Below are positions 34,687-44,227 of a DNA stretch of 64,000 nt, one piece after another; the first letter of the stretch is position 1, and each line of letters begins with the position of its first letter. Both the position numbers and the translations under genes were made by a program. The stretch spans positions 62,001 to 126,000 of the forward strand of contig JAVEDP010000018.1 in NCBI GenBank assembly GCA_030841085.1, in the 5' to 3' direction. The notes beneath the pieces were generated by a model that was not told the DNA's origin, did not search any database, and saw only the letters and a program-made list of their open reading frames with translations. This DNA comes from Pyrinomonadaceae bacterium (GTDB lineage Bacteria; Acidobacteriota; Blastocatellia; Pyrinomonadales; Pyrinomonadaceae).

Positions 34687-37600
34687 ATGGAAACCAAGCG
34701 CGAGTTACAACCTGAACAAGCCGCGGCGGCGTATGAACTGGACCATCACATCTCGGTGACGGCTGGGCCAGGTTCAGGCAAGACAACCGTTCTGGTTGAG
34801 CGTTACCTGCATATCCTGCGTTCGCAAAAACTTTCCATCGATCAAATCGTCGCCATCACCTTCACCAATCGCGCTGCCAACGAAATGCGCGAGCGTCTGC
34901 GGTCACGTCTCAACACGCTGCTGCAAACTGCTTCCGGCGACGAACGAAGGCGCTGGTTGAATCATAAGCGCACGCTTGACGGCGCGGTCATTACCACCAT
35001 TCACGGATTTTGCGCGCGCTTGTTGCGGGAGTTTCCAGTTGAAGCGCGTGTCGATCCGCAATTCACTTTGCTGGATGAGCATCGCGCGCAAATGTTGCTC
35101 GAGGTAACGGTCGAGCAGGTCTTGACTGAATTCTTAAGTTCAAACCACGCGGAAATCTCGCGGCTGACGCTGGGAGTGGGACGAGGAAGACTGGCGGATG
35201 GGCTAGCGCGTATTTACCGGGAAGTGCGCGGCCAGGGCTTGTCGGTCGCGGATTTGAAGGCGAAGACGGAACAGAGCCATGCAACCGACCTTCATTATCA
35301 ACAAGCTCTCAACGAACTATCGCAAACGATGAACGATTTTCTGTTGGTTCGGCGTACCACACCCGCGACCAGAGCCAACCATGCTGAAGTGAGTTCTACC
35401 TGGCCCGCTTTAGAGAAATTAGTTAGCACCACTCCCGAGCATGAAGATCTTGCCGACTATTGCCGCGCCGTTGAGGGCTTTCGCAAGTTGCGACCACAGG
35501 CGCGCGGCGAATTCAAGGAACACATTCAAGCACTCGATGCGTTGGTCTGGGAAAAAGATTTGCTGGGGCGCGTGCCGCAAACCTGTTTGGATCTTTTTGC
35601 GAAGCGTTACGCGCTGGAACTAATCAGTGTGGTGACGCGCATTGACGAAAGATTGAACCAGGAGAAGCAGCAACTGTCGGCGCTGGATTTCGATGACCTT
35701 GAACTGCGCGCGCTGGAATTGTTGGCCCGGCCGGAAGTCATCGCGCGTACCTCCGAACGCTACAAGTTTTTTCTGGTCGATGAGTTTCAGGACACGAATA
35801 ATGTGCAACGCCAGTTACTCGAGCGGCTCGCGTTGCGACCGGCGGGGCGTGATAGCGCCAACCTGTTCATTGTCGGTGATCGCAAGCAATCCATCTATGG
35901 CTTTCGCGGCGCTGACGTTGATGTGTTTCGTGAGATGACGGGAACGCTAATCGCTGCGGGCGGCGAAGAAAAATCGCTGCAGCTCAACTTTCGCAGCCAG
36001 CCGCCGCTGGTAAATTTCTTCAATCATCTTTTCCGGCAGTTGTTCCAGCCAAAACAGGAAGTGACGCCCGCCGAACGCGCGCAGCTTGGTTACGTCGAGC
36101 ATGAGCCAAGCCAGGCCAAGCGCGAGCCGCGCGATGGTGGCCCATTGGTCGATTTGCTGATCACGACGGAAAGCTCGGGTGACGACGATGATCCAAAGTT
36201 GGACCAAAGTTCGCGCGAGCTGGATGCTGAACAACTGGCGCGGCGCATTATTGAGTTAACCGATACTGGGACCGTTAATACTGGGACCGCGGGCGTCCCG
36301 CCCGCCTCGAGCGACCGGTTCACTCAAGTTAAGGCTGAATCTGATAACCCTGACTACTCGGCATTCAACGACGGCGGGCGGGACGCCCGCGGTCCCGGTA
36401 TCAAGTACAGCGACATCGCACTGTTGTTTCGCGCGATGACGAACGTAGGCGTCTACGAATCGGTTTTTCGCCGTGCTAACATTCCTTATCAAACGGTGCT
36501 CGGCCGCGGCTTTTATGAACGCGAAGAGATAACCGACCTAATCCAGTTGCTCCGGTTTCTGGATAACAAGACTGATGAGTTGGCGTTGGCGGCGGTGTTG
36601 CGCTCGCCGCTATGCGGTATTTCCGACAATGCGTTGCTGGCATTGCGTTGCGCGCCCTGGCTCGACGAACTTGAGACCGCGGATCCGCTGCTGCACTTTT
36701 CTCAAACGCGAAATCTTTTCCACGCTCTTAAGCGACATGCAAACATTGCCTTTATCGGTGATGACGAACACGAACTGCTGGAACGCGCCGCTAACTTAAT
36801 CAGAGGCTTGATCGCGCGCCGCCATAACTACGGCATCGGCAGCTTGTTGCGCTATGCCGTCGAGCAATCGGAATTCATGACAGTCATCGCCGCGAATTTC
36901 GACGGCGCGCAACGGCTGGCAAATGTGCAGCGGTTGTTTACCCTGGCCGAACGTTTTGAAAGATCGGGCGCCCATCTGATTCGCGATTTTGTGCGCTACG
37001 TCGAAGAATTTGAGGCGATCGGCAGCCGCGAAAGTGAAGGCCAGATTGATGAAGCGACCAACGCTGTTCGCTTGATGACAATTCACCAGGCGAAGGGTTT
37101 GGAGTTTCCGGTCGTCATTATTCCGGAGCTGCAACGCTATTCCAGAGTTCCCGACAATTGGTTCCTGTTGGATCGACATCGCGGTCTCACTTTGAAAGTG
37201 CCGGACGGGCGCGGCAAGCTGGTTGCCGGTTGCACTTTCAAAACTTTCGAAGAGCGCCAGTCGTTGCGCGAACAATTTGAAAGCATGCGTTTGATGTATG
37301 TGGCGGCGACGCGCGCCGAAGACCGTCTGATTTTTTCGGGCACAACAAAAGACTTTGAAAGTCTCGGCGGCAAAGGCGATACCTGGCTGAAATGGATTTG
37401 TCAGTCGCTCGAATTAGAAGCACAGCCACGCAACGGTGTCGTCGATTTGGCGCCGGGAGTGCAAATTGAAATAACGCCGAACCTGATTGATACGCCGCAA
37501 CAGGCAAAACTCACGGGCGAGCCGCTGCCTGAGCCGGTTAACAAAGAAGTCGTTTCGCTTGCCGAAGAGTTTCCGCTTCTGCGCGCGATTGAACCGGAGC

Positions 37601-38757
37601 ACGACGCGTCAGTCCATCGTTTCAGCGTGACGCAGCTAATCAACTATCAGCGTTGCCCGCGGCAATATTATTTCGATCGGGTGCTGCATTTACCGTCGGC
37701 AGATCAAATGGCCGTCTGGAACGATGCCGAAGCGCCCGAGCCTCCGGCGAACTTGACGGCGACGCTGAAGGGCGCGGTCATTCACCGGTTTTGCGAAATG
37801 TATGAGACGAAAGACGACACGCGCGAATTGCTGCGACAGAGTTTTGCCGATGTCTTGCGCTTGCGGCAGGCGGAGCTTGGCGATCGCTTAATGGAGATCG
37901 ACACGCAAGTAGCTGTCGCCGGGTTGCTGCCACTGGCGGAAAACTATTTGGCAAGCGGTGTGTTTGAGCGGGTTGAGCGCGCACGCGAACTCTTGTTAGT
38001 ACCGCCTGCGGTAGTGGGTGGGTCGCAAGATTTAAAACCGGATAGAGGAGCAGGACTCTGGAGCGAATTGCCGTTTCGCTTGCGACGACCCCTGGGTATT
38101 TTGACGGGCGCTATCGATAAGCTACTTGTTCTGCCGGCCGCTGACGGTGAAGGTTTCGATGTTGAGATTATTGATTTCAAAACAAATCGAATGAGATCGG
38201 CTTCGGCGTCAAGCTCTTCACTGGGATCGCGGGCGTCCCGCCCGCAAGGTGTTAAGGAAAACGCTACGATTACTGTAGGTACAGAAAGGCGGGCGGGACG
38301 CCCGCGGTCCCAGTATGAAGTTGGTCAGTTTGCTTTTGACTTCGAACCAATGCCGGTTGAAGCCGAGGTAGAAGTCGCTCCTGTTTCTGTTGAAGATCAA
38401 GTCCGACTTGCCGCGTCAGATTATCAACTGCAAATGCAGGCGTACGGGCTGGCAGTTCACGATCTGTTGCCTTCCCTTTCAGAAAAAGGCGGCGTTATTA
38501 AAGTCACGTTGCATTTTCTTGATCCAAATATTGAATTTCATTTGCCGCCGGAGTTGCTTTCTCGCGATGCTTGCGCGCGTGCAATTGACGCGGCAATGAT
38601 GGATATTGTTGCCTCGCATCAGCCTGCGGAATTTCCGGTGCGGCCGGCGCTGCATTGCCGCATGTGCAGCTTCTTGAGCATTTGTCGCGGCGGCCGCCAA
38701 TGGCTGCGGTCCAGAACCAGGAGCGGAAGAACTTTTGCCGCGGATTCACGCGGATAA
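34687..38757 (+). CDS. addA: AddA-like UvrD-family helicase-nuclease
   Basis: 1356 residues from ATG 34687 (an in-frame TTG lies 6 bp upstream). Superfamily 1A motifs in order: Walker A TAGPGSGKTTVLVERY, motif Ia AITFTNRAANEMRERL, motif II VDEFQDTNN, motif III VGDRKQSIYGFRGAD, motif IV LNFRSQPPLV, motif V TIHQAKGLEFPVVII, motif VI YVAATRAEDRL. C-terminal nuclease around EIIDFKTNR, with cysteines in CPRQYYFD and CRMCSFLSICRG. Two repeat elements are inserted in frame, at about residues 531-571 and 1179-1209, both in linker-like positions. Confidence 0.92.
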   Translation: METKRELQPEQAAAAYELDHHISVTAGPGSGKTTVLVERYLHILRSQKLSIDQIVAITFTNRAANEMRERLRSRLNTLLQTASGDERRRWLNHKRTLDGAVITTIHGFCARLLREFPVEARVDPQFTLLDEHRAQMLLEVTVEQVLTEFLSSNHAEISRLTLGVGRGRLADGLARIYREVRGQGLSVADLKAKTEQSHATDLHYQQALNELSQTMNDFLLVRRTTPATRANHAEVSSTWPALEKLVSTTPEHEDLADYCRAVEGFRKLRPQARGEFKEHIQALDALVWEKDLLGRVPQTCLDLFAKRYALELISVVTRIDERLNQEKQQLSALDFDDLELRALELLARPEVIARTSERYKFFLVDEFQDTNNVQRQLLERLALRPAGRDSANLFIVGDRKQSIYGFRGADVDVFREMTGTLIAAGGEEKSLQLNFRSQPPLVNFFNHLFRQLFQPKQEVTPAERAQLGYVEHEPSQAKREPRDGGPLVDLLITTESSGDDDDPKLDQSSRELDAEQLARRIIELTDTGTVNTGTAGVPPASSDRFTQVKAESDNPDYSAFNDGGRDARGPGIKYSDIALLFRAMTNVGVYESVFRRANIPYQTVLGRGFYEREEITDLIQLLRFLDNKTDELALAAVLRSPLCGISDNALLALRCAPWLDELETADPLLHFSQTRNLFHALKRHANIAFIGDDEHELLERAANLIRGLIARRHNYGIGSLLRYAVEQSEFMTVIAANFDGAQRLANVQRLFTLAERFERSGAHLIRDFVRYVEEFEAIGSRESEGQIDEATNAVRLMTIHQAKGLEFPVVIIPELQRYSRVPDNWFLLDRHRGLTLKVPDGRGKLVAGCTFKTFEERQSLREQFESMRLMYVAATRAEDRLIFSGTTKDFESLGGKGDTWLKWICQSLELEAQPRNGVVDLAPGVQIEITPNLIDTPQQAKLTGEPLPEPVNKEVVSLAEEFPLLRAIEPEHDASVHRFSVTQLINYQRCPRQYYFDRVLHLPSADQMAVWNDAEAPEPPANLTATLKGAVIHRFCEMYETKDDTRELLRQSFADVLRLRQAELGDRLMEIDTQVAVAGLLPLAENYLASGVFERVERARELLLVPPAVVGGSQDLKPDRGAGLWSELPFRLRRPLGILTGAIDKLLVLPAADGEGFDVEIIDFKTNRMRSASASSSSLGSRASRPQGVKENATITVGTERRAGRPRSQYEVGQFAFDFEPMPVEAEVEVAPVSVEDQVRLAASDYQLQMQAYGLAVHDLLPSLSEKGGVIKVTLHFLDPNIEFHLPPELLSRDACARAIDAAMMDIVASHQPAEFPVRPALHCRMCSFLSICRGGRQWLRSRTRSGRTFAADSRG
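36279..36400. repeat. REPIN inserted in frame inside addA (first)
   Basis: ACCGCGGGCGTCCCGCCCGC faces GGCGGGCGGGACGCCCGCGG. Translated as TAGVPPASS ... GGRDARGPG, between helicase motifs IV and V. Frame is kept. Confidence 0.9.
38221..38315. repeat. REPIN inserted in frame inside addA (second)
   Basis: GATCGCGGGCGTCCCGCCCG faces GGCGGGCGGGACGCCCGCGG. Translated as GSRASRPQG ... RRAGRPRSQ, just after the nuclease motif IDFKTNR. Same repeat family as the first insertion. Confidence 0.9.
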
Positions 38758-38920
38758 GCGCGGATATGAATGTATGACGCGAATTCAAGGTCGAAGTGCA
38801 AACAATGCGATGCGGCATTCGATCTTTAAGGCCGCTCGAATGCTCAAATTTCATCGTCGACCCAAGCATCCGGTCGCTACCGCTCGCGGTTCCGCATTGA
38901 CCGCGTTAATCCGCGGCTAA
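38735..38920. repeat. Inverted repeat of CGCGGATTCACGCGGAT type
   Basis: GCCGCGGATTCACGCGGATA at the end of addA faces GCGTTAATCCGCGGCTAA near 38903-38920. The left arm encodes the last codons of addA (DSRG). The enclosed 150 bp holds no supported gene. Confidence 0.65.
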
Positions 38921-38943
38921 TGCTGAGTTCCGACAGGAAACTT

Positions 38944-39417
38944 ATGAGCAAAACAGACAGCCCGCAGATTGGCGCGGCAGCTCCTGACTTCACGCTGAAG
39001 GACGGCAACGATCAAGCTTGGCGCCTGGCGGATCAGCGCGGGAAAGTGGTCGTGTTGCTGTTCTATCCGGGCGACGAGACGCCCATTTGCACACGGCAGA
39101 TGTGCTCCGTGCGGGATCGTTGGGAAGACTATGCCGCCACGGGCGCGGAAGTGGTTGGCATCTCCACTGACTCAGTTGAGTCGCATAAGAAATTTGCGGA
39201 GCATCATCAATTGCCTTTGCGTCTGTTGTCGGATGTGGACGGTGCGATTGCCAGGCTGTATGGCGCGCAGTCGTTAATTCCAGGTAAGGTTGCGCGGTCG
39301 GTTTTTGTGATTGATGCGCAAGGAAAAATTACCTATCGCGACGTGCGGCCGCTGGGGTTATTCAAACCGAAAGACGACGCGACGATCGCCGCAATTCGTG
39401 ACGCGCAAACCAAATAG
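38944..39417 (+). CDS. Peroxiredoxin (BCP/AhpC-TSA type)
   Basis: 157 residues from ATG 38944. Thioredoxin-fold peroxidase: GAAAPDFTLKDGNDQAWRL, peroxidatic Cys region FYPGDETPICTRQMC with a nearby second Cys five residues on (BCP-like pair), GISTDSVESHKKFAE, and a C-terminal Arg in KVARSVFVI. Reduces hydrogen peroxide and organic peroxides using thioredoxin. Cytosolic. Monocistronic. Confidence 0.92.
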   Translation: MSKTDSPQIGAAAPDFTLKDGNDQAWRLADQRGKVVVLLFYPGDETPICTRQMCSVRDRWEDYAATGAEVVGISTDSVESHKKFAEHHQLPLRLLSDVDGAIARLYGAQSLIPGKVARSVFVIDAQGKITYRDVRPLGLFKPKDDATIAAIRDAQTK

Positions 39418-39436
39418 CACGTTGAAGAGAGAAGAA

Positions 39437-39625
39437 AAATTTATCATTCATCATTTGACATTTCTCATTTGGCATTTGACAGCAGAAGAAAATCACTGCG
39501 ATGCCAAATGAATTGAGTTGTGCAACCTTTAATGCGCCGTAAGATTTCCGATTTGCCATTTGTCGTAAGGCTCGTTGGATCAAATGGAAAACGAGAGATG
39601 TCAAAAGATGAATGATAAATAGTCT
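39437..39625. repeat. Low-complexity inverted repeat of CATTTGACATTTCTCATTTGG type
   Basis: Left block (ATCATTCATCATTTGACATT then TCATTTGGCATTTGAC, 39440-39480) and right block (CATTTGCCATTTGTCG; GAGATGTCAAAAGATGAATG, 39554-39620) are complementary in parts. Same design as at 17.5, 24.9 and 41.1 kb but a different word. Confidence 0.65.
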
Positions 39626-39672
39626 TTTCTGTTTCACTTACTCGACATTATGCAGGCCCAAGGTTTCTTAAG

Positions 39673-40548
39673 ATGGCAAACGTTCAGCAGCGGCTTCCGG
39701 AAAATATTCCCGGCGACTTTTATGTCGATGCCAGTTGCATCGACTGCGATACCTGCAGCCAATTGGCGCCATCGATCTTTCGCGATCATGGCGAGCAGTG
39801 CAGCGTCTATCGTCAGCCGGAGACGGACGCCGAGACGCGGCTCGCGCTGATGGCCTTGGTCGCCTGTCCGACCGGCTCGATCGGCACGACGAAGAAACAC
39901 AACGCGCACATTGGCATCGATGCTTTTCCCATGCTGGTTGCGGAAAACGTTTATTTTTGCGGCTTCACTTCCGAAGCAAGTTTTGGCGGCTGGAGTTATT
40001 TGATCGTGCGCCCGCCGAGCGAGGGCGGGAATGTTTTGATCGATTCGCCGCGTTTTGCCACTCAGATTGTGAAACGAATCGAGGCGATGGGCGGCGTGAA
40101 TCAAATGCTGTTAACGCACCGTGACGACGTTGCCGACCACGCATTGTTTCACAAGAAGTTCGGCTGTGAACGCGTCATGCACGCGGATGACGGCGCGCGC
40201 CGGTTGGGCGTCGAAAAAATAATCGAGGGCGAAGCGGAGGTTTCGCTCGCCAACGATATCCTGGTTATTCCGACACCGGGCCACACGCGCGGCCACATCG
40301 TTTTTCTTTACAAACAGAAATTCCTGTTCACCGGCGATCACCTGGTGTGGTCGCCGAAGCGCCAGACATTGACGGCGTTTCCGAGCGTCGCCTGGTACTC
40401 GTGGAGCGAGCAAACACGCTCAATGGCAAAGCTGGCGAATTATGATTTCGAGTGGGTATTGCCCGGCCACGGCGACCTTCATCACGACAGCGCGGCAAAC
40501 ATGCGCTATCATCTCCAGTCCTGCATTGAGTGGATGCAAACGCGTTAG
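39673..40548 (+). CDS. Ferredoxin / metallo-beta-lactamase-fold fusion
   Basis: 291 residues. N-terminal [4Fe-4S] ferredoxin-like part with VDASCIDCDTCSQLAPSIF and later ACPTGSI as the fourth Cys. Then an MBL-fold hydrolase (about 85-290) with LLTHRDDVADHALF in place of the usual HxHxDH, TPGHTRGHIVFLY, FTGDHLVW and WVLPGHGDLHH. Keeping the later His and Asp ligands suggests a metal site survives with altered first ligands. Likely a redox-coupled hydrolase or oxidoreductase; substrate unknown. Confidence 0.88.
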   Translation: MANVQQRLPENIPGDFYVDASCIDCDTCSQLAPSIFRDHGEQCSVYRQPETDAETRLALMALVACPTGSIGTTKKHNAHIGIDAFPMLVAENVYFCGFTSEASFGGWSYLIVRPPSEGGNVLIDSPRFATQIVKRIEAMGGVNQMLLTHRDDVADHALFHKKFGCERVMHADDGARRLGVEKIIEGEAEVSLANDILVIPTPGHTRGHIVFLYKQKFLFTGDHLVWSPKRQTLTAFPSVAWYSWSEQTRSMAKLANYDFEWVLPGHGDLHHDSAANMRYHLQSCIEWMQTR

Positions 40549-40560
40549 AGCCTTCGTAAA

Positions 40561-40621
40561 GCAAACTGTTAGTTTGCGATGGTTGATTGGCGTCAACGCG
40601 CCCCGCAAACTAACAGTTTGC
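40561..40621. repeat. Facing pair of GCAAACT-n3-AGTTTGC palindromes
   Basis: Units at 40561-40577 and 40605-40621 in inverse orientation, each flanked by TAAA/TTTA, 27 bp apart: a compact REPIN. Confidence 0.9.
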
Positions 40622-40643
40622 TTTACACAAAAACGAGGTAAAG

Positions 40644-41111
40644 ATGGACAGAAATAAAAAGATTGCCATCGGTTGCGGTGGCGCGGGATGCCTGGGCTTG
40701 ATCCTGATCGTAATTGTCTGCGTCGTTCTGTTGTCGACCGGATACATAACGATGCCTGGCAACAGTAATTCCAACCGCAACGAGAATTTCAATGCGACGA
40801 ATACAAATTCGAATACCAATTCAAACCTGAACGAGAATACAAACAGTAATTCCTCAACGTCGTCATCCTCCCTCTCGGACGACGACAAGCATAAATTGTT
40901 TCAGGCGGCCGGCATGACCCGAGACAACGCGCTAATCCAAAAAGTTTTGCGTAAGATTGGACTTCTTACTCCGGACAATGACTTGTCGGACGACTATGCG
41001 TCCTTCACAAAGAAGCATGTTGAATGGGCCAAGAGTAACACCACCTTTATCCAATCGGTGCTGACCCCCGAAAAAGCGCGTGCCTATGTCGACGAACACA
41101 TGAATGACTAA
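40644..41111 (+). CDS. Membrane-anchored protein with Asn/Ser-rich linker
   Basis: 155 residues with GAGGTAAAG upstream of the start. A Gly/Cys-containing helix (GCGGAGCLGLILIVIVCVVLL) anchors it; residues about 40-78 are an Asn/Ser/Thr low-complexity linker, and the last 75 residues form a helical domain (KLFQAAGMTRDNALIQKVLRK, KKHVEWAKSNTTFI). No family recognised. The linker style matches that of the BON lipoprotein at 16860. Confidence 0.7.
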   Translation: MDRNKKIAIGCGGAGCLGLILIVIVCVVLLSTGYITMPGNSNSNRNENFNATNTNSNTNSNLNENTNSNSSTSSSSLSDDDKHKLFQAAGMTRDNALIQKVLRKIGLLTPDNDLSDDYASFTKKHVEWAKSNTTFIQSVLTPEKARAYVDEHMND

Positions 41112-41119
41112 CCAATATT

Positions 41120-41190
41120 AGTCCAATGCCCAACGTCTAAAGTCCAATGTCGGGCGGATGACTTTGGACATTGGACTTTGGACTCTAGAC
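41120..41190. repeat. Inverted repeat of AGTCCAATGTC type upstream of lepA
   Basis: TAGTCCAATGCCCAACGTCT then AAAGTCCAATGTC faces GACTTTGGACATTGGACTTT. It lies just before the lepA start. Confidence 0.75.
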
Positions 41191-41197
41191 TGCTCAC

Positions 41198-42997
41198 ATG
41201 GACCCTTCGCGCATCCGCAACTTTTCAATCATCGCCCACATCGATCATGGCAAGTCGACTCTGGCAGATCGCCTGCTGGAGTTGACGGGCGCGGTGACCG
41301 GCCGCGACATGGAGGCGCAGATCCTCGACGATATGGATCTCGAGCGCGAACGAGGTATCACTATTAAGGCGCACGCGGTCAGGCTGGATTACAAAGCGCA
41401 GGATGGCCGGCAATACGTCCTGAACCTGATCGACACACCCGGCCACGTCGATTTCTCTTATGAAGTTTCCCGCTCACTGTCTGCGTGCGAGGGCGCGTTG
41501 TTGATTGTCGATGCGTCGCAGGGCGTTGAAGCGCAGACGCTCGCGAATACCTATCTCGCCATCGAAAACAATCTCGAGCTTATTCCCGTCATCAACAAGA
41601 TCGACCTGCCGGGCGCCGAGCCCGAAAAAGCAATCGAACAGATCGAGCACTTCATCGGCCTGGAAACTCACAACGCGATCCTTACCAGCGCGAAGACAGG
41701 CCAGGGCGTCGCCGAAGTTTTGGAAGCAATCGTACACGAGGTGCCGCCGCCGAAAGGCGATCCGACTGCGCCTTTGAAAGCGTTGATTTTCGATTCGTGG
41801 TACGACTCTTATCGCGGCGTAATCGTTTTGTTTCGCGTTATCGACGGCTCTATTCGGCCGGGAATGAAGATTCGTTTCTTTAATGCCGGCCGTGACTACC
41901 AGGTCGAGACGCTCGGCGTGAATCGCCCGCGCCCAACGCCGGTCGATGAGCTCGGCGTCGGCGAAGTCGGATTCCTGACGGCTTCAATCAAGACTGTCGC
42001 CGACGTGCAAATTGGCGACACCGTTACCGAAGCAGCGCGGCCCACGAAGGAGCCTTTCCCCGGTTATCAGGAAATCAAGCCGATGGTTTTCGCGGGACTC
42101 TATCCCGTCGACACCAACCAGTATGAAGAGCTGCGCGATGCGATGGACAAGCTGCGCCTCAATGACGCGTCGTTCTTTTACGAGCCTGAATCGTCCACCG
42201 CGCTTGGGTTTGGTTTTCGTTGCGGCTTTCTCGGCCTGCTGCACATGGAAATTGTGCAGGAACGTTTGGAGCGCGAGTTTAATCTCGATCTGATCACTAC
42301 TGCGCCGGGAGTTCGTTATGTAGTGACGACAACCGACGGCAAAGTTACAGAAATCGATTCGCCGGCAAAGATGCCCGATCCCGGCCGCATCGTGAAGATT
42401 GAAGAGCCGGCGATCAAGGCTACGATACTTACTCCTGAAGAACACCTTGGTGGCATCCTGGCGTTGCTGGAAGAAAAGCGTGGCCAGCAAAAAGGTTTCG
42501 AGTACATAACTTCGAATCGAGTGATGTTGACTTATGAGCTGCCGCTCAACGAGATCGTTTTGGATTTTTATGATCGCTTGAAATCGACTTCGCGCGGATA
42601 TGCTTCGCTCGATTACCATTTGGCGGGCTATTGGGAAAGCGATCTGGTTAAGCTTGATGTGCTGGTTGCGGGCGAACCTGTCGACGCGCTGTCGTTAGTG
42701 CTTCATCGCGATACCGCGGCAGCGAAGGGGCGAGCGCTGGCGAGCAAGATGAAGGAGCTTATCCCGCGCCAACTTTTTGAAGTGCCAATCCAGGCGGCAA
42801 TTGGCGCCAAAGTAATCGCCCGCGAAACCGTAAAAGCGATGGGCAAGAACGTAATAGCGAAGTGTTACGGCGGCGACATTTCGCGCAAACGCAAGCTGCT
42901 CGAGAAACAGAAGGAAGGCAAGAAGCGCATGAAGAAAGTTGGCCGCGTTGAGATTCCGCAGGAAGCGTTTCTGGCAGTGCTGAAAGTGAACGAGTAG
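41198..42997 (+). CDS. lepA: Elongation factor 4 (LepA)
   Basis: 599 residues, the standard length. G-domain motifs: G1 [18 protein letters not shown]2 region [16 protein letters not shown]3 DTPGHVDF, G4 NKIDLPGA. Then the EF4-specific domains: [20 protein letters not shown] and the C-terminal [20 protein letters not shown]. Ribosome-bound GTPase that back-translocates or remobilises stalled ribosomes. A strong marker of ordinary chromosome. Confidence 0.98.
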   Translation: MDPSRIRNFSIIAHIDHGKSTLADRLLELTGAVTGRDMEAQILDDMDLERERGITIKAHAVRLDYKAQDGRQYVLNLIDTPGHVDFSYEVSRSLSACEGALLIVDASQGVEAQTLANTYLAIENNLELIPVINKIDLPGAEPEKAIEQIEHFIGLETHNAILTSAKTGQGVAEVLEAIVHEVPPPKGDPTAPLKALIFDSWYDSYRGVIVLFRVIDGSIRPGMKIRFFNAGRDYQVETLGVNRPRPTPVDELGVGEVGFLTASIKTVADVQIGDTVTEAARPTKEPFPGYQEIKPMVFAGLYPVDTNQYEELRDAMDKLRLNDASFFYEPESSTALGFGFRCGFLGLLHMEIVQERLEREFNLDLITTAPGVRYVVTTTDGKVTEIDSPAKMPDPGRIVKIEEPAIKATILTPEEHLGGILALLEEKRGQQKGFEYITSNRVMLTYELPLNEIVLDFYDRLKSTSRGYASLDYHLAGYWESDLVKLDVLVAGEPVDALSLVLHRDTAAAKGRALASKMKELIPRQLFEVPIQAAIGAKVIARETVKAMGKNVIAKCYGGDISRKRKLLEKQKEGKKRMKKVGRVEIPQEAFLAVLKVNE

Positions 42998-43097
42998 GTT
43001 CCGCGTTCTTTGTCTTCTGTGTTTTCTGGTGCTGAATAAATGCTTGCCAAACATTCTCATAGAAACACGAATCTCGATTGTAGATATCAGAAGTAAG

Positions 43098-44150
43098 TTA
43101 GTAGTACTCGATCTTTCGTGTTTCAAACCATTCGTCGATCACTTTGCCGGTCGCGGGCTCGACGCTCTGTACAGTTTGTTTGATCCAGTTGCCCGCCTGG
43201 TCATATTCATAGCTCCGAACCGTCTTACAACATTTACTGTTCTGATCAAGCGCTCCGGCCTCGACAACGTTGTCTCTGCCGTCATAAATCTGAACCACTC
43301 CTATATTGAGTGAGCCATCTTCATTAAAGTTGGTCATCTCTTCTCTTTTTCTGCCCGCCTCATAAGAAAAAATAGACTGCTTATAGAGTTTGCCGTCGGG
43401 CCGATAGGCCGATTCGCCGGTCAACCTGCCGCTTTCGTCGTAAGAATAAACAACTTTATGGAACACAATTCCTGCGGCGTTGAGTGTCGACATTTCCGTC
43501 AGACGTCCTGCTGCAAAGCTATAACGATAGAAAGCATTCTGCTCATGTCCTGCTTCGCTGTAACCGGCTTTTATCTGTCTTCCCTGGGGATCGTAGGACG
43601 CAGTGTATCGCCGCGTGATAACAGTCTTCTCTCCTACCTGCTCTAACGCTTCAATCTCGAGCCCCTGTTGATCGTAAGCGTAGGTCGTCTCACCGGAAAT
43701 CGCCCCCTGGCGCATCGACTGCGCAGTTTTTCGACCATTGCTGTCGTAGCTGTAGCTGGTTCGATGAACTGTTGGGCCACCCGTATTGAAATATATTTCC
43801 TCGCTCTTGTTTCCTTCGGTATTAAAGGAGATGCTGCTTATCAACCGCGTCTGCCGGTATGGGAACAAACCTAATATCTTTGTGTTATTGAATTGTTCCC
43901 GGGTGATGGACTTTACTGGACCAAACAAATGTTCCTTCTCTCTATCAGATTTCTGGGAGAGACCGGGCAGATCTGCCGGCATTGCCAACGCGTACATGAC
44001 CATAGTATTTGTCTTTGCCGGACTTAGACTTTGACTTGGGCTTGGACTAAAACTCAAGCTGACGAGATCTCGATGACGAGTGAGGATCAGAAACACAGCA
44101 AGACCAAGTATGAAGACAACCAGAAGGATCACGATCTTTTTTAAGTGCAT
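43098..44150 (-). CDS. Membrane-anchored protein with YD/RHS-like repeats
   Basis: 350 residues from ATG 44150. One N-terminal helix (IVILLVVFILGLAVFLIL), then repeated strands of the YD type: SYSYDSNGRKTAQS, TYAYDQQGLEIEAL, ASYDPQGRQIKAGY, VYSYDESGRLTGES, FSYEAGRKREEM. These resemble short RHS/YD repeats and should fold as a beta sheet outside the membrane. No toxin tip or polymorphic C-terminus is seen. Function unknown. It marks the start of the accessory region after lepA. Confidence 0.75.
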   Translation of the reverse strand: MHLKKIVILLVVFILGLAVFLILTRHRDLVSLSFSPSPSQSLSPAKTNTMVMYALAMPADLPGLSQKSDREKEHLFGPVKSITREQFNNTKILGLFPYRQTRLISSISFNTEGNKSEEIYFNTGGPTVHRTSYSYDSNGRKTAQSMRQGAISGETTYAYDQQGLEIEALEQVGEKTVITRRYTASYDPQGRQIKAGYSEAGHEQNAFYRYSFAAGRLTEMSTLNAAGIVFHKVVYSYDESGRLTGESAYRPDGKLYKQSIFSYEAGRKREEMTNFNEDGSLNIGVVQIYDGRDNVVEAGALDQNSKCCKTVRSYEYDQAGNWIKQTVQSVEPATGKVIDEWFETRKIEYY

Positions 44151-44227
44151 AGAAATCTCTTCATTCAACTTGGGTGAAAACTAATTCAACGATTGCATTC
44201 TAGGTTGAGTTCAACCGCTTACAATTT

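Noticed and set aside
43098-44150. Polymorphic RHS toxin
   Set aside because: Only a few short YD-like repeats, 350 residues, no DPxGL boundary or variable toxin tip, and no immunity gene next to it.
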